From the NCBI GenBank assembly GCA_037893245.1, contig JBAIAA010000815.1, positions 826,501 to 890,500 of the forward strand: DNA of 64,000 bases, read 5' to 3'. Position numbers and translations under genes: made by a program. The stretch comes from Crossaster papposus. Taxonomy: Eukaryota > Echinodermata > Asteroidea > Velatida > Solasteridae. Shown in pieces: positions 43,823 through 58,800 of this stretch. Numbering within the stretch: position 1 is the first letter of the stretch; every line of letters starts with the position of its first letter. The notes beneath the pieces were generated by a model. It was given only the letters and a program-made list of their open reading frames with translations. It was not told the origin of the DNA and did no database searches.

Positions 43823-46800
43823 CTAGAGCCCAAACGAAGTAAGGCACAAAGTGAATGATAAAACATTGATGCTTTTTGGTCATTGAAAGTTTATACTAGA
43901 GGTTTTCTCGGTCAATTTAGGCAAACGAGCAGCCAATTTAACCACCGCGCCATTATATTTTGTGCGAAATCGAGTCATGATCATTTGATTTATTTTGTTT
44001 GTTTCCCTTTTTGTCGTACTTATTTAAATTCTCCTTTAGCAAAAATCTCGTCGGACCAGCTTTGCTAAATTAAATGATGATTGTGCGTCACAAAAAATTA
44101 TGACAATACGCTAAATTAAGCAAATCAATAAAAGAATGCCAGAATTCTGAATTTGAAACGGGGTAAAAACTGTTCAGGCAAAATCCCTTAAATTCGAACG
44201 CACGGAAATTAAATTGGCTGCTCATTTGCTGAAATTAAGCACCGTATTTGTCTTCTGGTTTTATACACACTTGTTTAATATCGGCTAAGCACATATTTAT
44301 TCCCGTTCATGAATACCATTCGTCAAAATACCAAAAAAATTTAACAATTTCCATTCGATTTTGTTCAAGCATTTAATACCTCGTGTTTTGCTATTTATAT
44401 GACATGTGACTTACTTGGTTTGACCAAACAAATTTCATTTTGAGATACGCACCTTGTGCGTACCGTATGCAGTGGGGTCGTTGTAGAGTGAATTTAAGGC
44501 TACGAAATACGGACTCATTGGTAGCAGTACACAAGCCGTGTGGAATTTCAACAGATGGGCACGTTCGTTTAGCTCATTCGAGTTAACACGGGTTAACCCT
44601 GGGTCGTTTATTTAGCTCTGACGTCATTCTCGGGGTTCACGCTGGTCAGCCACCACAGACCCTGCTTGGGAAGCAGAGTCACTGGTGGAAGACATCACAC
44701 GCATGCGTCGTTTATTCCAAGCAACGGATAAATATAGCAGCCGTGTTTGTTGATATCAAGTCAGGGCTCAGAAATCAACTTTATTGTAAGTCTAAATAAT
44801 TATTAACCAGTTCGCGCCAGAGGACGGATATACACACAAAGTTTTCCCCAGATTCAAAACAGACGACGCATAAACATGTCACGAGCAAGGCCGGAAATGC
44901 GTTCGTGTGCTTCCCGGTACCATCTGCCTCAACCCGCCTCGGATCGAGTTTCGTTAAAAATAATCCCGCGCCTCGGCTCTGATGTTAAAATAATCCCAGT
45001 GCGAACTGATTAACAGAGCTCATTGCGACTTTAGAAGCCGTTACTGTCCTCCAACATTGTTTAATTTGCGATTAAAGCAAAGGGCGTTTTGTCAATGGCT
45101 ACTGCCTCGGCTACGAATATCACGTGAAGATCGTGATGACCTGCGTTTGAGCTTTTGTTGAGCACAGCTCTCGTAGCTTACCCGTGTCTAACCTGACAAT
45201 TTTACTCGTGTTGACTCTTGAAAAGCGAGCTATTAAACAAACGCACCCACAAAAAGGAACCAGGTTTCATAGTAGTCCAAATGTCATGCGACACTGGAAA
45301 AAGTGTTATCAACAGATAGAACTGGATACACTCTCTTAGGTAATTTTGTAATCAAAGATAGAAAGCACCAACTTACAAGCGCGTATAGTTAACAAAACCA
45401 AAAAACTACCTGGTTTGTGTACTGCGTGTAGCCTCCCATCTTCGGTCACCACTATGGTCACGTGACCAGTTGCTATGCACTCTTCTTCATTGGTTGGGTC
45501 GGCCAGTAAGATGGAACTGCGTCACAGAGAATGGGGGGGGGGGGGGGGGGGGCCACAGGGACAATTTCATCATTCGATAAACCTTATCAATATTCTCAAG
45601 AAAGCACCATGGGATTGGATGACCAATAAACATTTTTTTTTGCACAAACCTATGGGGGTATGGGACCAGTCAAGCCTTGAAACTTTCTTTTATTCAGGAT
45701 TAGGTTATCATCAGTTCACATATAAACACATATAAACACATATAATTTAAGGAATATAATTTGTAAATGAAATTCGTTTTTTTTTTACTTTAGAAATAAC
45801 AACCAATCTTGAAAATATTTAAAGGTACCCCAGGAACAGTTGTGATTGGTCAGTGTATGCTGGAGACGCGTTGGGGGCGTGAGCTTGAATCTCTGAGTCT
45901 GATCCTGATTGGTCAATATTAGCAGCATCATAAAATTTAAATTCATAATAAAAAATAAAAAAAAATCGCGAACGATGCAAACGGATATTAGCAAAAGATG
46001 CTCATCTCATTATGAAAATGAAAACTTCAGACAACCTACATTTACAATGCCTGCCCCTTACAACGATGTTCTTTTTTAGATCTTGCACAAGTTTCGCTTC
46101 TAGAAAGCAAGTCAGAATGGTTGAAAGCAACGTTTTATAGCCAAAAAGCTGAACAACTCTAAATCGAAGAAATCAAAAGACATTATAAAAAAATGCTGGT
46201 GCCTTTGTGACAACAGCGACAAATCGTCATTGAGGGAATGGATTTGGGAACAAAGGCAGGGTACTTACTCATCAAAGATGGCAAAGGTGGTAGCCACAGG
46301 CGTGTTGTGAATGGTGAGAGGCACTGTCTTGTCTGATGACGTGATCGGAAGCTGTGTGTCTTCGTCTACTGTGACTTTTGGCAGCAGCACTACAGCGTGA
46401 ATAGAAAAAAGACAATTAACAACATGAAAAAGCAAACCATCTACTAGAAAAGGAGCACTCGGTCGATTACAGACCTCTGCCCTAACACCCGAAAAATGCC
46501 TAACAAGCAGGGTTTGCTGGGAGTCGCACGGCTCCCAATGTTAACCCGTTCGCGGCGGGACTATATTGACCGGGCCTAGGCGGGGGATTGTTTTTCACAA
46601 ACCTCGACCCGAGATGGGTTCAGGTTGGCATCTGTGGGTAGCACACCCTGATATTTTCGGGCTAAGATCATTCAGCGTTATGCTGACGTTTGGGCTACTG
46701 TAATGGTAGCTACATGTACTTGTTGAATTGTTGAAATCTGAACATCAACGGGGATGGGATCTGGATCCCTGGTTGGACCACAGTTAGGAGGCAGACTAGA

Positions 46801-49800
46801 AAATCACTCACTCGGGAATACATTATTTGTTGCAGCAACTGAGGTCAACAGTGGTTATTGATTTAATTGGCATAACCGACTCCAATAAATAAACAGACAC
46901 CCCAGTCCTGGATATTCAAGTAGGACACCCAGTAGGTTGTCCCACAAAACTGCCCATTTTTATGACACAAAATACTGTTAAATTGTGCTAGAAAAACAAG
47001 GTCATTGACAGTGTGAGATTGTCAAAGATTGGAAAATCATGCCCGTCAAGTGAGGGCACCCTTGTATCCACAACAAAACAACCACTTAAATTTGCACTAC
47101 ACAAGCCCAGTAAATGCTGGCATGCCTAAATGCGCGGTCTTTGCACAAAGTATACGAGCAAGTAAAAGTGCCCAATGCATAGTTTTCTATCGCCCAAGTA
47201 ATAATAATAATAATAATAACTGGATTTATAAAGCGCCAAATTGCCTAAGGATTCAAGGCGCTGAAACAAGAAGAAGGAAGAAAACGAATAACAAACAAAG
47301 GAGGGACAACCAGCTATGCTTTAGGGAAAAGATGGGTCTTCAGAGCCATTTTGAAGGCTGAAACACTGTCAGAATTTCTGATAGAGATAGGAAGGCTGTT
47401 CCATAACCGGGGGGCAGCAATGGAAAAGGCCTTGTCACCAGCTTGTTTGCGTGTCTTGTGGATGGAAAGGGATTTACCATCTGAAGAACGGAGAGAGTAA
47501 GAGCTTGTCTGGATTGTAAGTAGAGAAGAAAGATAATCAGGGGCAGATAGAGTGATTGAGCGAGTTGTAGGTGTAGACGAGTGTACGGAACTGAATACGT
47601 TGAGCAACCGGTAGCCAGTGTAACTGTTTGAGGAGAGGAGATGTGCGAGTGTGTTTGGGCGTCTGGAAGATAAGCCTGGCACATCTATTTTGGAGTTTTT
47701 GAAGGCGGGATAACGCAATAGAACGTTCAATAGAAAACGGTCCTTCAAGATGGGCTTGGTCATAGATTCACCAACTCACCATTTCTGAGGGCTGCCATAA
47801 GTGCTATCAGGCAGGCATCTGTTACATTCCCATCGTAGTCTAGACACACTATGTCACAGAATAACACCCAGCATAACTGCACAAAAATGGGGAGAGGGAT
47901 TTCAGATATAAAACAGTCATAATGCTCAGTAGAGTTATGAAAAATATCAGTGTGGATTTTAGATAGCAACTTTCCAATGATTTTGTTTAACAATTTCACT
48001 TCATGTTTGTCGAAACGTTCCTGTAGCTATATAATAGAGTGTCCAGCTCGTGAGTAACACGTAAACAATTCGGATTGGCGCTTGCTTTGCAGGTACTGCA
48101 CGAGATTGGGGCGCACGTCACGCACACTGTGCTATATCACGCAGATGCAGCTGTGGCGAGTTCGTTGTAAATTTACCATAAAATACAGACTTACTGGTAG
48201 TATTTGCACATGCATACGTGAGAATTGTGAACGTTCAACCAATAAAACGGTAAAAGGCACTGGATTTCATAGGAGTCAAAATGTGATGTTACACTTGAAA
48301 AGTGTTCAAGACCAGCCAGCCATGTCTTAATCATCCGTTTAAGATCGACCACGTGATGGGTTTTCGACCTATGGAAATGGGATAAACTGTCTAAAGTATT
48401 TTTGAATGAAATTTTAAGTGTTTAGATTTTGTTGGAAACAAGACCATGTACAAGCGTTTACTTTTTGCCTGGTTTCCGCCATTCATCACCCTCTGTGCAT
48501 TTTATAAAATAACTGTTTTGTTTTGGTGTGTGATGTATTTATTGTGATGTATGGAAATAAAACAATACCAATATCGGAGTGGACTTAGTTTTTATTTGCC
48601 CTGTATTTTTTTTAAAATGAAATACATGCTTACCTTTGCTTCGACAATGCAAAGAGATTCTAAATCGATGCTTCTGGCGCTACAAGAGAAAAAAAAGCAG
48701 AACAAAAGCAATGCAATGTTAATAAATCTAAGAACACGTTATTATTTGTTTAACATATCCAAAATGGAATAACAACAAGTTAGGGGATGTCATTCATACC
48801 GCACGGCAGCGAGCTGGATACTCACTGGGATGACGTCACATGGCAGCGTATCATTTTCACTTTCTGCACGCGTGGGGAATTATTATTATTATTTTCTGGT
48901 AATGAAACCAAGGATCCTTCAAAAGCGCTCAAGGCACTGTAGCTCGTAAGCCAGAAGAACCCCGTAGACAGAGGCTGTGTCAGCCAGGAATACCAGGGCA
49001 AACCCCTTCTCTTAGCGATAAGTGTTCTGGGTTCTTTTACGTGCATTATACAATTTTATAATGTTATAATGGGAAAGATATATACACACATTATAAATTA
49101 TACAACACACGGGACCTACAACTTTACACCCCATCCGAAAGATGAAACAATAGTGGTTTAATTGCCTTGCTTAAGGACACACGTGTCGACACCGGGACTC
49201 GAACTCACGTTCTGCGGAACAGAAAACCCAGCTCTTAACCGCTCGGCCACGACACTCAGCCAATGAGCCAATGACGCGCTCCAATTTGCTCATGAATATT
49301 TATAAGATGTAGTAAAACTTCATACTATATTTTACTACTACATGTAGTAGTAGTTTGTAGTATTCGGTGACATTACAGGGTTCGACCTTAACGGTGGTCC
49401 GCTAGCCAAATTCTAGTCAAAACAGCCGCGGTCTTGTCAAAACCCTTTCTTAAGTAGTCCGGCGGTCTAGTGAAAAAAATGCCAAGATAAGACTAAGCGC
49501 ACGCGTCTTCAGAGTAAGCTTGGGCGATACCACGATATAATCGAAAATCGCAATACCAGTTCATAAAAGATTACGTGACCCGACCGAGTTTCTTGAAAAG
49601 ACCAACATCAAAGCCTCAGCACCGCTACACCACTTCCCCAGTGACAGATTGTTATCCAATCCTGAAGTCCAGTTAAAAAAATCTTCATTGCCATTTGGTG
49701 TTGACTTTCTTCTTTAACCCAGACTTTCTCTAACCACAAAGCGCTACTCAAAGAATGTTGTCCAGGCCCGCTTATCTCCAACAAAGATACATTGTATTTA

Positions 49801-52800
49801 CTTTACACCAACCCTGGCCAGACAGATACAGAATTTATTTAAAAGGCCCTGGTCGGTGTATTTCTGGAGCGAATTTATTTATCTCTAGACCCAACCGATG
49901 GTCATTAAATTGGCTGTAAGTAATTTTGCAAAAGTTTGCCGTACTTATTTACAAAATGTATTAAGATAAAAAGGTTATATTCCTAAGGTTAATTATGTTA
50001 TTGTCCTTGTTTTTAAAGAAAGAAAAAAAGAGAAAGGATACTTTATAAAGACTTATTTGAATGAACTTCTAAAATTTCCCCAACAGATTTCAGGAATAAA
50101 TAATAATACGATTTATTCTTGGTTTTTCTGATATCTAAAATCGACATACACCTGACCATTAAATTACGAGGCTAGCGAAATAAATTCCAGGTTTATTTAT
50201 TAACATTTATTTCTGGTTTCATTGTTTAAAAAAAAAAAAAAAAACCAGAACCTTAACACCTATTATTTTGAGCTTCTAAACATTTTTCCAACAGATTTAA
50301 GGGGGAAATTGAATACGATTTATTTTCCGTTTTTCTTGTCTTTAACAAAAACGTTCTATTTCGTGGAAATTGTAAGAGCTTGTTACATTTTTTAATTTAT
50401 AATGGTTCCGTGGTGTAATTTTACATAATAAACGCTTTATAGTGCAAGAGGAATAAAGTAAAACCACGGGAGAATTATTCGGGAGTATTTTCCGAATATA
50501 TTCCAATAGGGGCAAGAAATCCAGACAATGATTGACAGCTGACCTACAAAATGTACTACATTGTAGCAAGCGGGCCAACATGTGGCCGACCATTACTTTG
50601 GAATTTCAATAGGCTGGGAAATGTCACTTTGTGGCATACAATTACACCCAATGAAAAGAAGAGATTGTTAAAAGGAAGAACAAGATTGGACGTTTCTTTT
50701 TTATGGGATGGTTTATTTTTGATGTGGGTAGGTAGGTACAGGGGGGGACACACAGTCAATAACGAGGCCATGCCATATATGTAACACTTTTGTGTTACAT
50801 TGCCTTTGAGTGCAGTTCAGGAGCTTAAAAGGTGAAAAAACACACGGACCAATGAAAATGCTGGCGGGCTAGTAAAAAGTCAACACAACTGGTCCGGCCA
50901 GCTAGTGAAAAAAAAAGTTAAGGGGAAACCCTGCATTAGGGTAATGGAGAAATGTAGAACCAAGCCACTGTGGGACTAGACTTACTTGTTGATGACATTG
51001 GCAACCAGTTGGCTGATGACCTGAGCCTGTTCACTAGGAGGGCCTGGCTTGAAGCGTGAAGAACACAGTGGGGGTAGCTCCACATTTGGAACTGGGTATC
51101 ATTGGATAAAAAACAGGTGCTGTTGATCATTTTTAATGTCATGGCATTTGTTCTATCAAATAATGTGCATAAATTGTATAGCAAATAGAAAATGCCCTCG
51201 AACCACGAATCCTGCTTTTGCGAACACTAAAAAAGAAACTCAATATGTAATTATTAATATCACCTGCTTGCACGTTTCCATATTGCATCTATGCCCCAAG
51301 TTTGATCGCAATTGAACTTCAAGTTCTTAACCAGTTCGCGCCGGAGGACGTATATATACAAGCAAAGTTTTTCCGAGATTCAAAACGGATGAAGCATAAA
51401 CACGTCACGAGCAAGTGTCTGTCAGCAGCGAGCAAGGCCAGAAATGCGTGGGTGTGCCTCCCGGTACCATCGGCCTGAACCCGCCTCGGATCGAGTTTCG
51501 TTAAAAATTATCCCGCGCCTCAGCTGGTGAATGTTTAAATAATCCCGGAGCGAACTGGTTAAATGAGACCAATTTTACAATTCCAGTCTCATTTTAAAAC
51601 ATTTTAGACCTCAAATGACCGTTGGCCTCAGTACTTGACCTTTAGCATGACCATCATATAAAGTTTGATGGCAATTTCACTTTAACTTTGCATACAAGAC
51701 CAATTTTTTGAAACCGCTTTGACAGACGGACTACGTACAAACTACGTACAAACTATGTACAGAAATAGTGATTGCATATTCACTTTCTGAACTTTGTTCA
51801 GGTGAGACAAAAATCACTCTCAAAATTTATTTAACCAGTTCGCGCCGGGATTATTTTAACATCACCGAGCCGACGCGCGGGATTATTTTTATCCGAAGCA
51901 GGTTCAGGCCGCAAGTACCGGGAAGCACACCCACGCATTTCCGGCCTTGCTCGCTGCTGACAGACATTTCCGGCCTTGCTCGTGGCGTGTTTATGCGTCA
52001 TCTGTTTTGAATCTGGGAAAAACTTTGCGTTTATATTCGTCATCCGGCGCGAACTGGTTAACAAAATTATGCTTACCTACTATCCCAAGTTTTGGTTGAT
52101 CCTCTTTGGGTGTGCAAAATTCCTAAAAGACAAAGTTGATACTGGTATCTTAGAAAGTCAAAACATGCTTACAAAACATGCTTTATACACAGTGTGACTG
52201 TGTGGTGACTGTGTAAAGTCAATCGCAACTCACTAGTGTAATTTACTCATCCCATTTACTCATTCCAACACAATAATTAAACTGTACACAAAAACTGTTG
52301 AACTCTGATTCTAGAGGTACATGCTTAACCCAGTGTAAAAGACAATCAGTTTAGGGCCAAGTACCCATCCTAACAGATTCCAACAACAAATGCAGGTCTA
52401 CTCACCGCCTTGATGCCACAGATGCAGGTCGTGTTCCCAAGCTTCACCAGTGCTGATCCATCTGCAGTCGTTATGGAACCTGACTCAAGGAAGAATAGAC
52501 CTAGTAACTGACCTAGAACACTCTCTTTTACAACATTTTACTTTAATTTGAAAACAGGGAGGTCTAGTGCCCCAGTTATTGGGTCTGAGTAAGAATAATA
52601 TGCCAAAGATCATGCATTATTAATGGTCGGCACAGGTGTCTTCTGCGGCTCTTAATAAAAAATGCACGTAAATACCAGCTGTTTAACAAAGACTGGACGT
52701 TATCATTGTGAAAGTCACTGGTATCATTATACTACATACATCTTTTAACCAGTTCGCGCCGGGATTATTTTAACATCGCCAAGCCGACAGGCGGGATTAT

Positions 52801-55800
52801 TTTTAACGAAACTTGATCTGAAGCGGGTTCAGGCTGATAGTGCCGCGAAGCACACCCACGCATTTCCGGCCTTGCGCGCTGCTGACATACATTTGCGAAC
52901 TTGAACTTGGCGTGTTTATGCGTCATACGTTTTGAATTTTGGAAAATGTTTGCGTTTATATACGTCATCCGGCGCGAACTGGTTAAAACAAGGAACTACG
53001 CGTCTCGCCTGCTTTAGCGATTACCCTAGAAAAATGCATGGTTGACGGACCAAGGGCTGTAATTAGTGTAGATGGAGAATAACAAGCAAAAACTGATGAG
53101 CATGCCGAAAAAAGTGAGAATAGCAAAGTGGAAGAAAAATGTGGTTCAAAGTTATGGTAGAGGATAAAAGCATGGAGAGTATAGAATTAAACTATGGAAG
53201 TTAATCAACCATGGAAGTTAATACACCGAGGAACTGTAGTATAAAACAACGTCACTGTATGAAGCAATGACTTTTCTATTTTGTACATTGTACGTTTCTA
53301 TTTTGCATATAATATATGACCAAAGTTTGATTGCTCAAGTTTATGTCCAAAGAACTAAGGCCTAGAAGACTAAATAAATTTTTACTTACATGTAGTTGCA
53401 TTGATTTTATCTTACTGATAAGCTTACGAAGTGTGTATCTTTTTTTAATATAAATATTATTTGTAATATATACCATGTTATTTTTGAAAGACAATACAAC
53501 TTATCATCCGATTTCAACAAATAAAAAGAAAGACATACCAGTATGATGATTTTTTTCTAAATACATAGAGGTAATGGGAATAATTTGTTCATGAAAACCA
53601 AAAATGGACTACGTACAGAAATAGTGATTTTATAGTCTCTTCAAGGACTTCATTCGGGCGAAAAACTTTAATGCATTATTTTAATGGAAACTCACCGACA
53701 TTTAGGATGGTTGGGCGAATTTCACCTAGCTCTCTGCCATCTGGCCGGATATCTTCTTTCTGTTGGTGAAATGTATTGGAAAAATGTAGATAAACTTTAA
53801 ATTAATTAATTAATTAAGTTAGGATACCACTCAATGCAAGGTGATGCAAGATAATGCAAGGAATGTGCTGCGACTGTGTAACTGCAAGTATATCTCACAA
53901 CAAGTTAACTAGTTTACCACTAAAAAAAAAGGTGAAAAATTTCATTTTCTTGCAATGAACTGATACTTTAAATCACGGAATTAGTCTATTATAAAGGAAA
54001 AAGATTGCCTTATTGCAAAATTCATTGACAAATTATGACAATCATTCACAAAGTGCATTTTCCAATTAAACTACAGTTGGAAAACAGGGGCGTCCTAAAC
54101 TACACTTTTACCAAAACGGGTTCACAGCTCAACTGCAATTCTAGACATAATTATAAGATAAACAAGCACATTCAGGTTAAAATGCAATAATTATAAGGCC
54201 ATTGTGTAGTTACGGGCCCTGTACGTACCTAGTAAGATTGAGTAAGAATCTTCTTTTAAGTTACTTACCAAACTAAACCAGTACGTGCAGTCCTTCTGAT
54301 ATAAAAATCACAGACGTGTGGGAGAAGACACACCTGGATATTTCTAGGCGTGCAATTTTTTTTTTTTAAGTATTCATCTTGGTTTACAGTAAAGCCATTT
54401 TCTCTTCACTTTTTTTTCTACAAATTATGAAGTATAATTATGCCGTAAAAGTATGCCGAGGTGTGCGATACAGTTGGATTCAGGCGTGTGATTATTCGTA
54501 CTACTTGGGAAGATTTTAGGCGTGTGATGGCGTGGGGGTGCGATGGCACGCCTCAAATTAGGACTGTACGTGTATGTTATATATAGATCTGGAGAGCAGG
54601 GCCCAATTTCATAGAGATGCTTAACGGTAAGCAATTTTGTTTGCTTACTGTAGCAGAAATATTTGCTTAAGCGTAAACGTATTTCACCAGCGGTTGCTAA
54701 CTTAAGCATGTAAACAAACTGCGCGCGCAATATTTTAGTTCCTCTGCTTAAGCAAAAAATTCCCCAAAAATAAAATAAAATAAAAAGTTGCGCCGGGCGG
54801 GGCAAAGCCCAAATCGTCGCCCTTTACCGCAGAAATGGATCTGGCACTGGCTACCTCATACATCGAGGAGAAAGCAGTGATTGAAGGGTCCTAAAGGGTT
54901 CCCTTTTGACATCGAAACACAAGATAATTTGAATTTCCCGTCGCCTTCGAAGAATAGCCGCCATTTTAACTGTTGCTACGTTAAGGTTAGACCTTGCTTA
55001 AGCAAACAATGTGGTGGTTAAGGCTCCTTTTTCTTTGCTTATCGCTTTAAGCAAAAAATCTTGCTTAACGGTTGCTATGAAATGAAAATTTGCTTAAACA
55101 CCCCGCTTAAGCAAAAACTTGTCCGTTAAGCAGCTCTATGAAATTGGGCCCAGGGTTTTGAATTTTTAAAGGAACCTTTGGAGAAAAACGATGACAAAAA
55201 CTACAAAACCAACACGAAAATAAAAATGGCAACACACCTATAAACCAGACCGGGCCCCGTAGTGCAGAAAATCATGCAAAAAAAGTTCACGCCAACTTTA
55301 CTCACATTCTAGCTGATAAAATTCTCAAAATATTTCATGAGGCTATAAAAGAAGAGGTCTTCAGTATCAACAGCCAAGTTTAAAGTCTCAAATCAATTTT
55401 TAAACGATAGTTTTCTTTAACATTTTGCACCTGAGTGTAAAGTCACATCATGACACAGTACATGGTTTCACCAAGAATAGACTGCATGCATGTCCATCAT
55501 TTGTTTATCTGTTTTAGACCAGACTGATCTCTTCAGTGGTCTGATAGTACATGTACCACATACTTAGAGCAAGTTCGGGCGCGAACTATAGTCAACCATT
55601 AGTCAGTATCTGCTTTACCAATGCGCATGCTCAAATGCAGTTCGCTCGAACGGCTCTAGTCGAACTATTGTTGAAAAGATGGAAACCGCTTTGTTAACGT
55701 TTGCGACATGAATGGGATGGATATTGGCACTATTCTCCGTAGGATAAGTCGGCTAAGTCATAACGTTAGTCATGTTGGTAAAAAACCCAAGAAAACAATG

Positions 55801-58800
55801 ATTAGGCTTGCCAGATTTTCACTTAACGTTACTGCCTTTCCCGCTGTCCGACTACTGCCGGCATATTTTCCACGTCACTGGTTCTCTTCATGTTTTCTTA
55901 TGAAAAGAGGCTATTGTCAACCAGCCATATGGTGCATCATTTGGGGGGAATAATTTGGACGGTCGTGCTGAGTAGTAATACTGGTCACTACACGTACTAC
56001 ACGGTTGGTAACCTGACTGTTATGTATTAATGCTGGGCGCTCAACGCTTACCATCGAATAGTCTGTGACCCATTTTAATTGTACAATGTATAGAGTCCCC
56101 AGTGGCGTACACACGACTTGTATACCTTTTTCTAATAACCAAAATTATTGGTTAATTATGCACCTAAATAATCTCATTTAGATAGGGTCTTATAGAAAAG
56201 GGTATAAAAGTCGTGTATACGAAAAACTAGGGACTGTATACAATTAACTAGGGACTGTATCCATTTTTATTGGTTAATTATATGCACCTAAATAATCTCA
56301 TCTAGATAGGGTCTTATAGAAAAAGGTATACAAGTCGTGTATACGAAAAACTAGGGACTGTATACAATTAACTAGGGACTGTATCCATTTTTATGGGTTA
56401 ATTATGCACCTAAATAATCTCTTCTAGATAGGGTCTTATATAAAAGTCGTGTACATATACGAAAAACTAGGGACTGTATACAATAAACTAGGGACTGTAT
56501 CCATTTTATTTTTCCTAAAAAAACTTACTTTCTAGTTTGTACACGGTTCTTTGGAGTAATGATTTCATTCCCGTGTAGGATTTGTGTAGTGATTTTTTGT
56601 GCACGGGTCTATGGAGTAGTGAGTATGAATTTCATTTTCTCTCGAAAAATAACTTTTTAGTTTGTACACGGTTCTATGGAGTAGTGATTTCATTTCCTTG
56701 TAAGATGTCGAAAATACGGTTCGAGTCATTGAAATAGTAGGTGTAGGGCTTGTAGTACTACTCAACACATATGGGCAAATTCTTCCCCCCAAATCGTGCA
56801 GGGTATTCCAACCAGCGGCAACTGTACCCCGGGGTCTGGTTCCAAATAGTCGACTAGATAGTCCAACCATTCTGCGTTCGAGTGACGCTAGTTGAACTAT
56901 GGTTAACTATAGTTCACGCCCGAACTTGCTCATACACGTACGTACATGTACATGGATCGGGTACGGTTGTCAGACTCAGCACTAAAAGGCATGCTCGTGA
57001 TGTTGCCAATAGGCTTTAGTGCTAAGTAAACCATGTCAAAAAAAACATGTACAATGGATGGACTGGTTGTTTCATGTGCCAGTCTGTTTTGTTGTGTTCC
57101 ATGTTTTCAGTACTTTAAGTAAATTTGTGGACAGGATTACCAATGATAAATATGCAAAACCAACTCTGATCGAACAGCACCCACATTTTCTACCTCAGGA
57201 AACTTTCAAACATGTCAAAATTACAAAATTTGGTATCAATCATTATAATTATAAATTGAGAGAAGTCTGCTTTAATTAACCCTAACCCTACCTAATGCTA
57301 CTTTTTACTACTAGTAGTAAAAAGTAGTATGCAGTACTCTCACTGACTTGTGTGCAATGCCTGTAGTAATGTTTAGTATTTGGTACTTCACCCCTTATTG
57401 CACTCGTAGTACTTTTTAGCATTGGGTCCCTCTTCTTGCTGAGTGTGCATGGCCCATGTATGCTGTGTAAGGTGTTCTAAACTCTACAGCAAAAATTGTC
57501 ACTTGGGACACAATGGGTCAAGGCTGGACTACTGCATTTTTTGCCAGGTAAGTATTACTGACCTGTATTGCCACTATTAGTATTTTGTAGTTGGCAGTAT
57601 CTGTACTCTGTCAGTACACACCCAATCATCAGTCACGGAGAGACCCAATGCTACAAAATACTAAGTAGTATTCTGTACGCAGTTCTTTAGCCCAAAGTAA
57701 GGCCTAGGGGGTTAGGGTTAATTTATGTTTAACCAGTTCGCGCCGGGATTATTTTAACATCGCCGAGCCGACGGGCGGGATTATTTTTAACGAAACTCGA
57801 TCCGAAGCGGGTTAAGGCTGATAGTGCCGGGAAGCACACCCACGCATTTCCGGCCTTGCGCGCTGCTGACATACATTTCCGAACTTGAACTTGGCGTGTT
57901 TATGCGTCATCCGTTTTGAATTTGGGGGAATTTTTGCGTTTAAATACGTCATCCGGCGCGAACTGGTTAAACAATTTTTTTTGGGAAAAAAGATATTGAG
58001 TCTAATTTTTATAAAACATGTAATAATGAATAATGGGCCCGTAACTACACAATCGCCATACATTTATACATACTACCGGTAGTCCGTGTTACTGGGCCCT
58101 AGTTATCGCTTTTTTAACATTTTGACATGGTCTGGCGATACTAGAACCCGAGGTCGGGCAATATGCATCATGTGAAATGTCTTAAATGTGGTTCAAAATA
58201 TCGCTAAAATCCACACAAATACTTAACAAAATACCTCAAAATCGTATAAATAGCCTTCCATATCCAAGATCAACCTCCGGGGCTTCGGAGGTACTCACTA
58301 ACATTCTTGACCTGCAAATCCAGGAAATTTGACAACGGTACGTGTACTGTGCACCGCTGCTCGCCATCTTCAAAATGAGACCAAATTCTGACGCATATAG
58401 ACGGTGGCCCTGACAGGACCCGAAGGTCGATCTTGGACACATATGGATTGGGGTCATTTGTGGAAGGCTATTTATTTAGGCGATTTTGAGGCATTTATTT
58501 TTGTGAATTTTTGCGACATTTTGAACCACATTTAAGACATTTTACCTGATGCATGTTGCCCGACCTCAGGCTCTAGTATTGCCAGATAATGTTTAAATGT
58601 TTAAAAAGCGATATCTGGCACAGTATAACTCGAACTACTGATGCTGCTCAACTTACAAGTTACAACAATACAACATCTTGATTGACAATGACATTCACTT
58701 ACTAGAAATTTTCTGTAGTATTCAACTGGTTGAGCGGTCCTATAAACAGAAAAAAGCACACATTACTCAGAAATGTTCTCTATTTAAAAAAAAATTACAT

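Noticed and set aside
43622..43866. Minus-strand ORFs reading [20 protein letters not shown] and similar
   Set aside because: I first took this for an unknown protein, but it is an alternative frame of EXOSC8 exon 11, whose true frame ([15 protein letters not shown]) aligns with human.
58236..58457. 73-codon ORF in the foldback element
   Set aside because: Lies inside a 510-bp inverted-repeat element with no similarity to a known protein.
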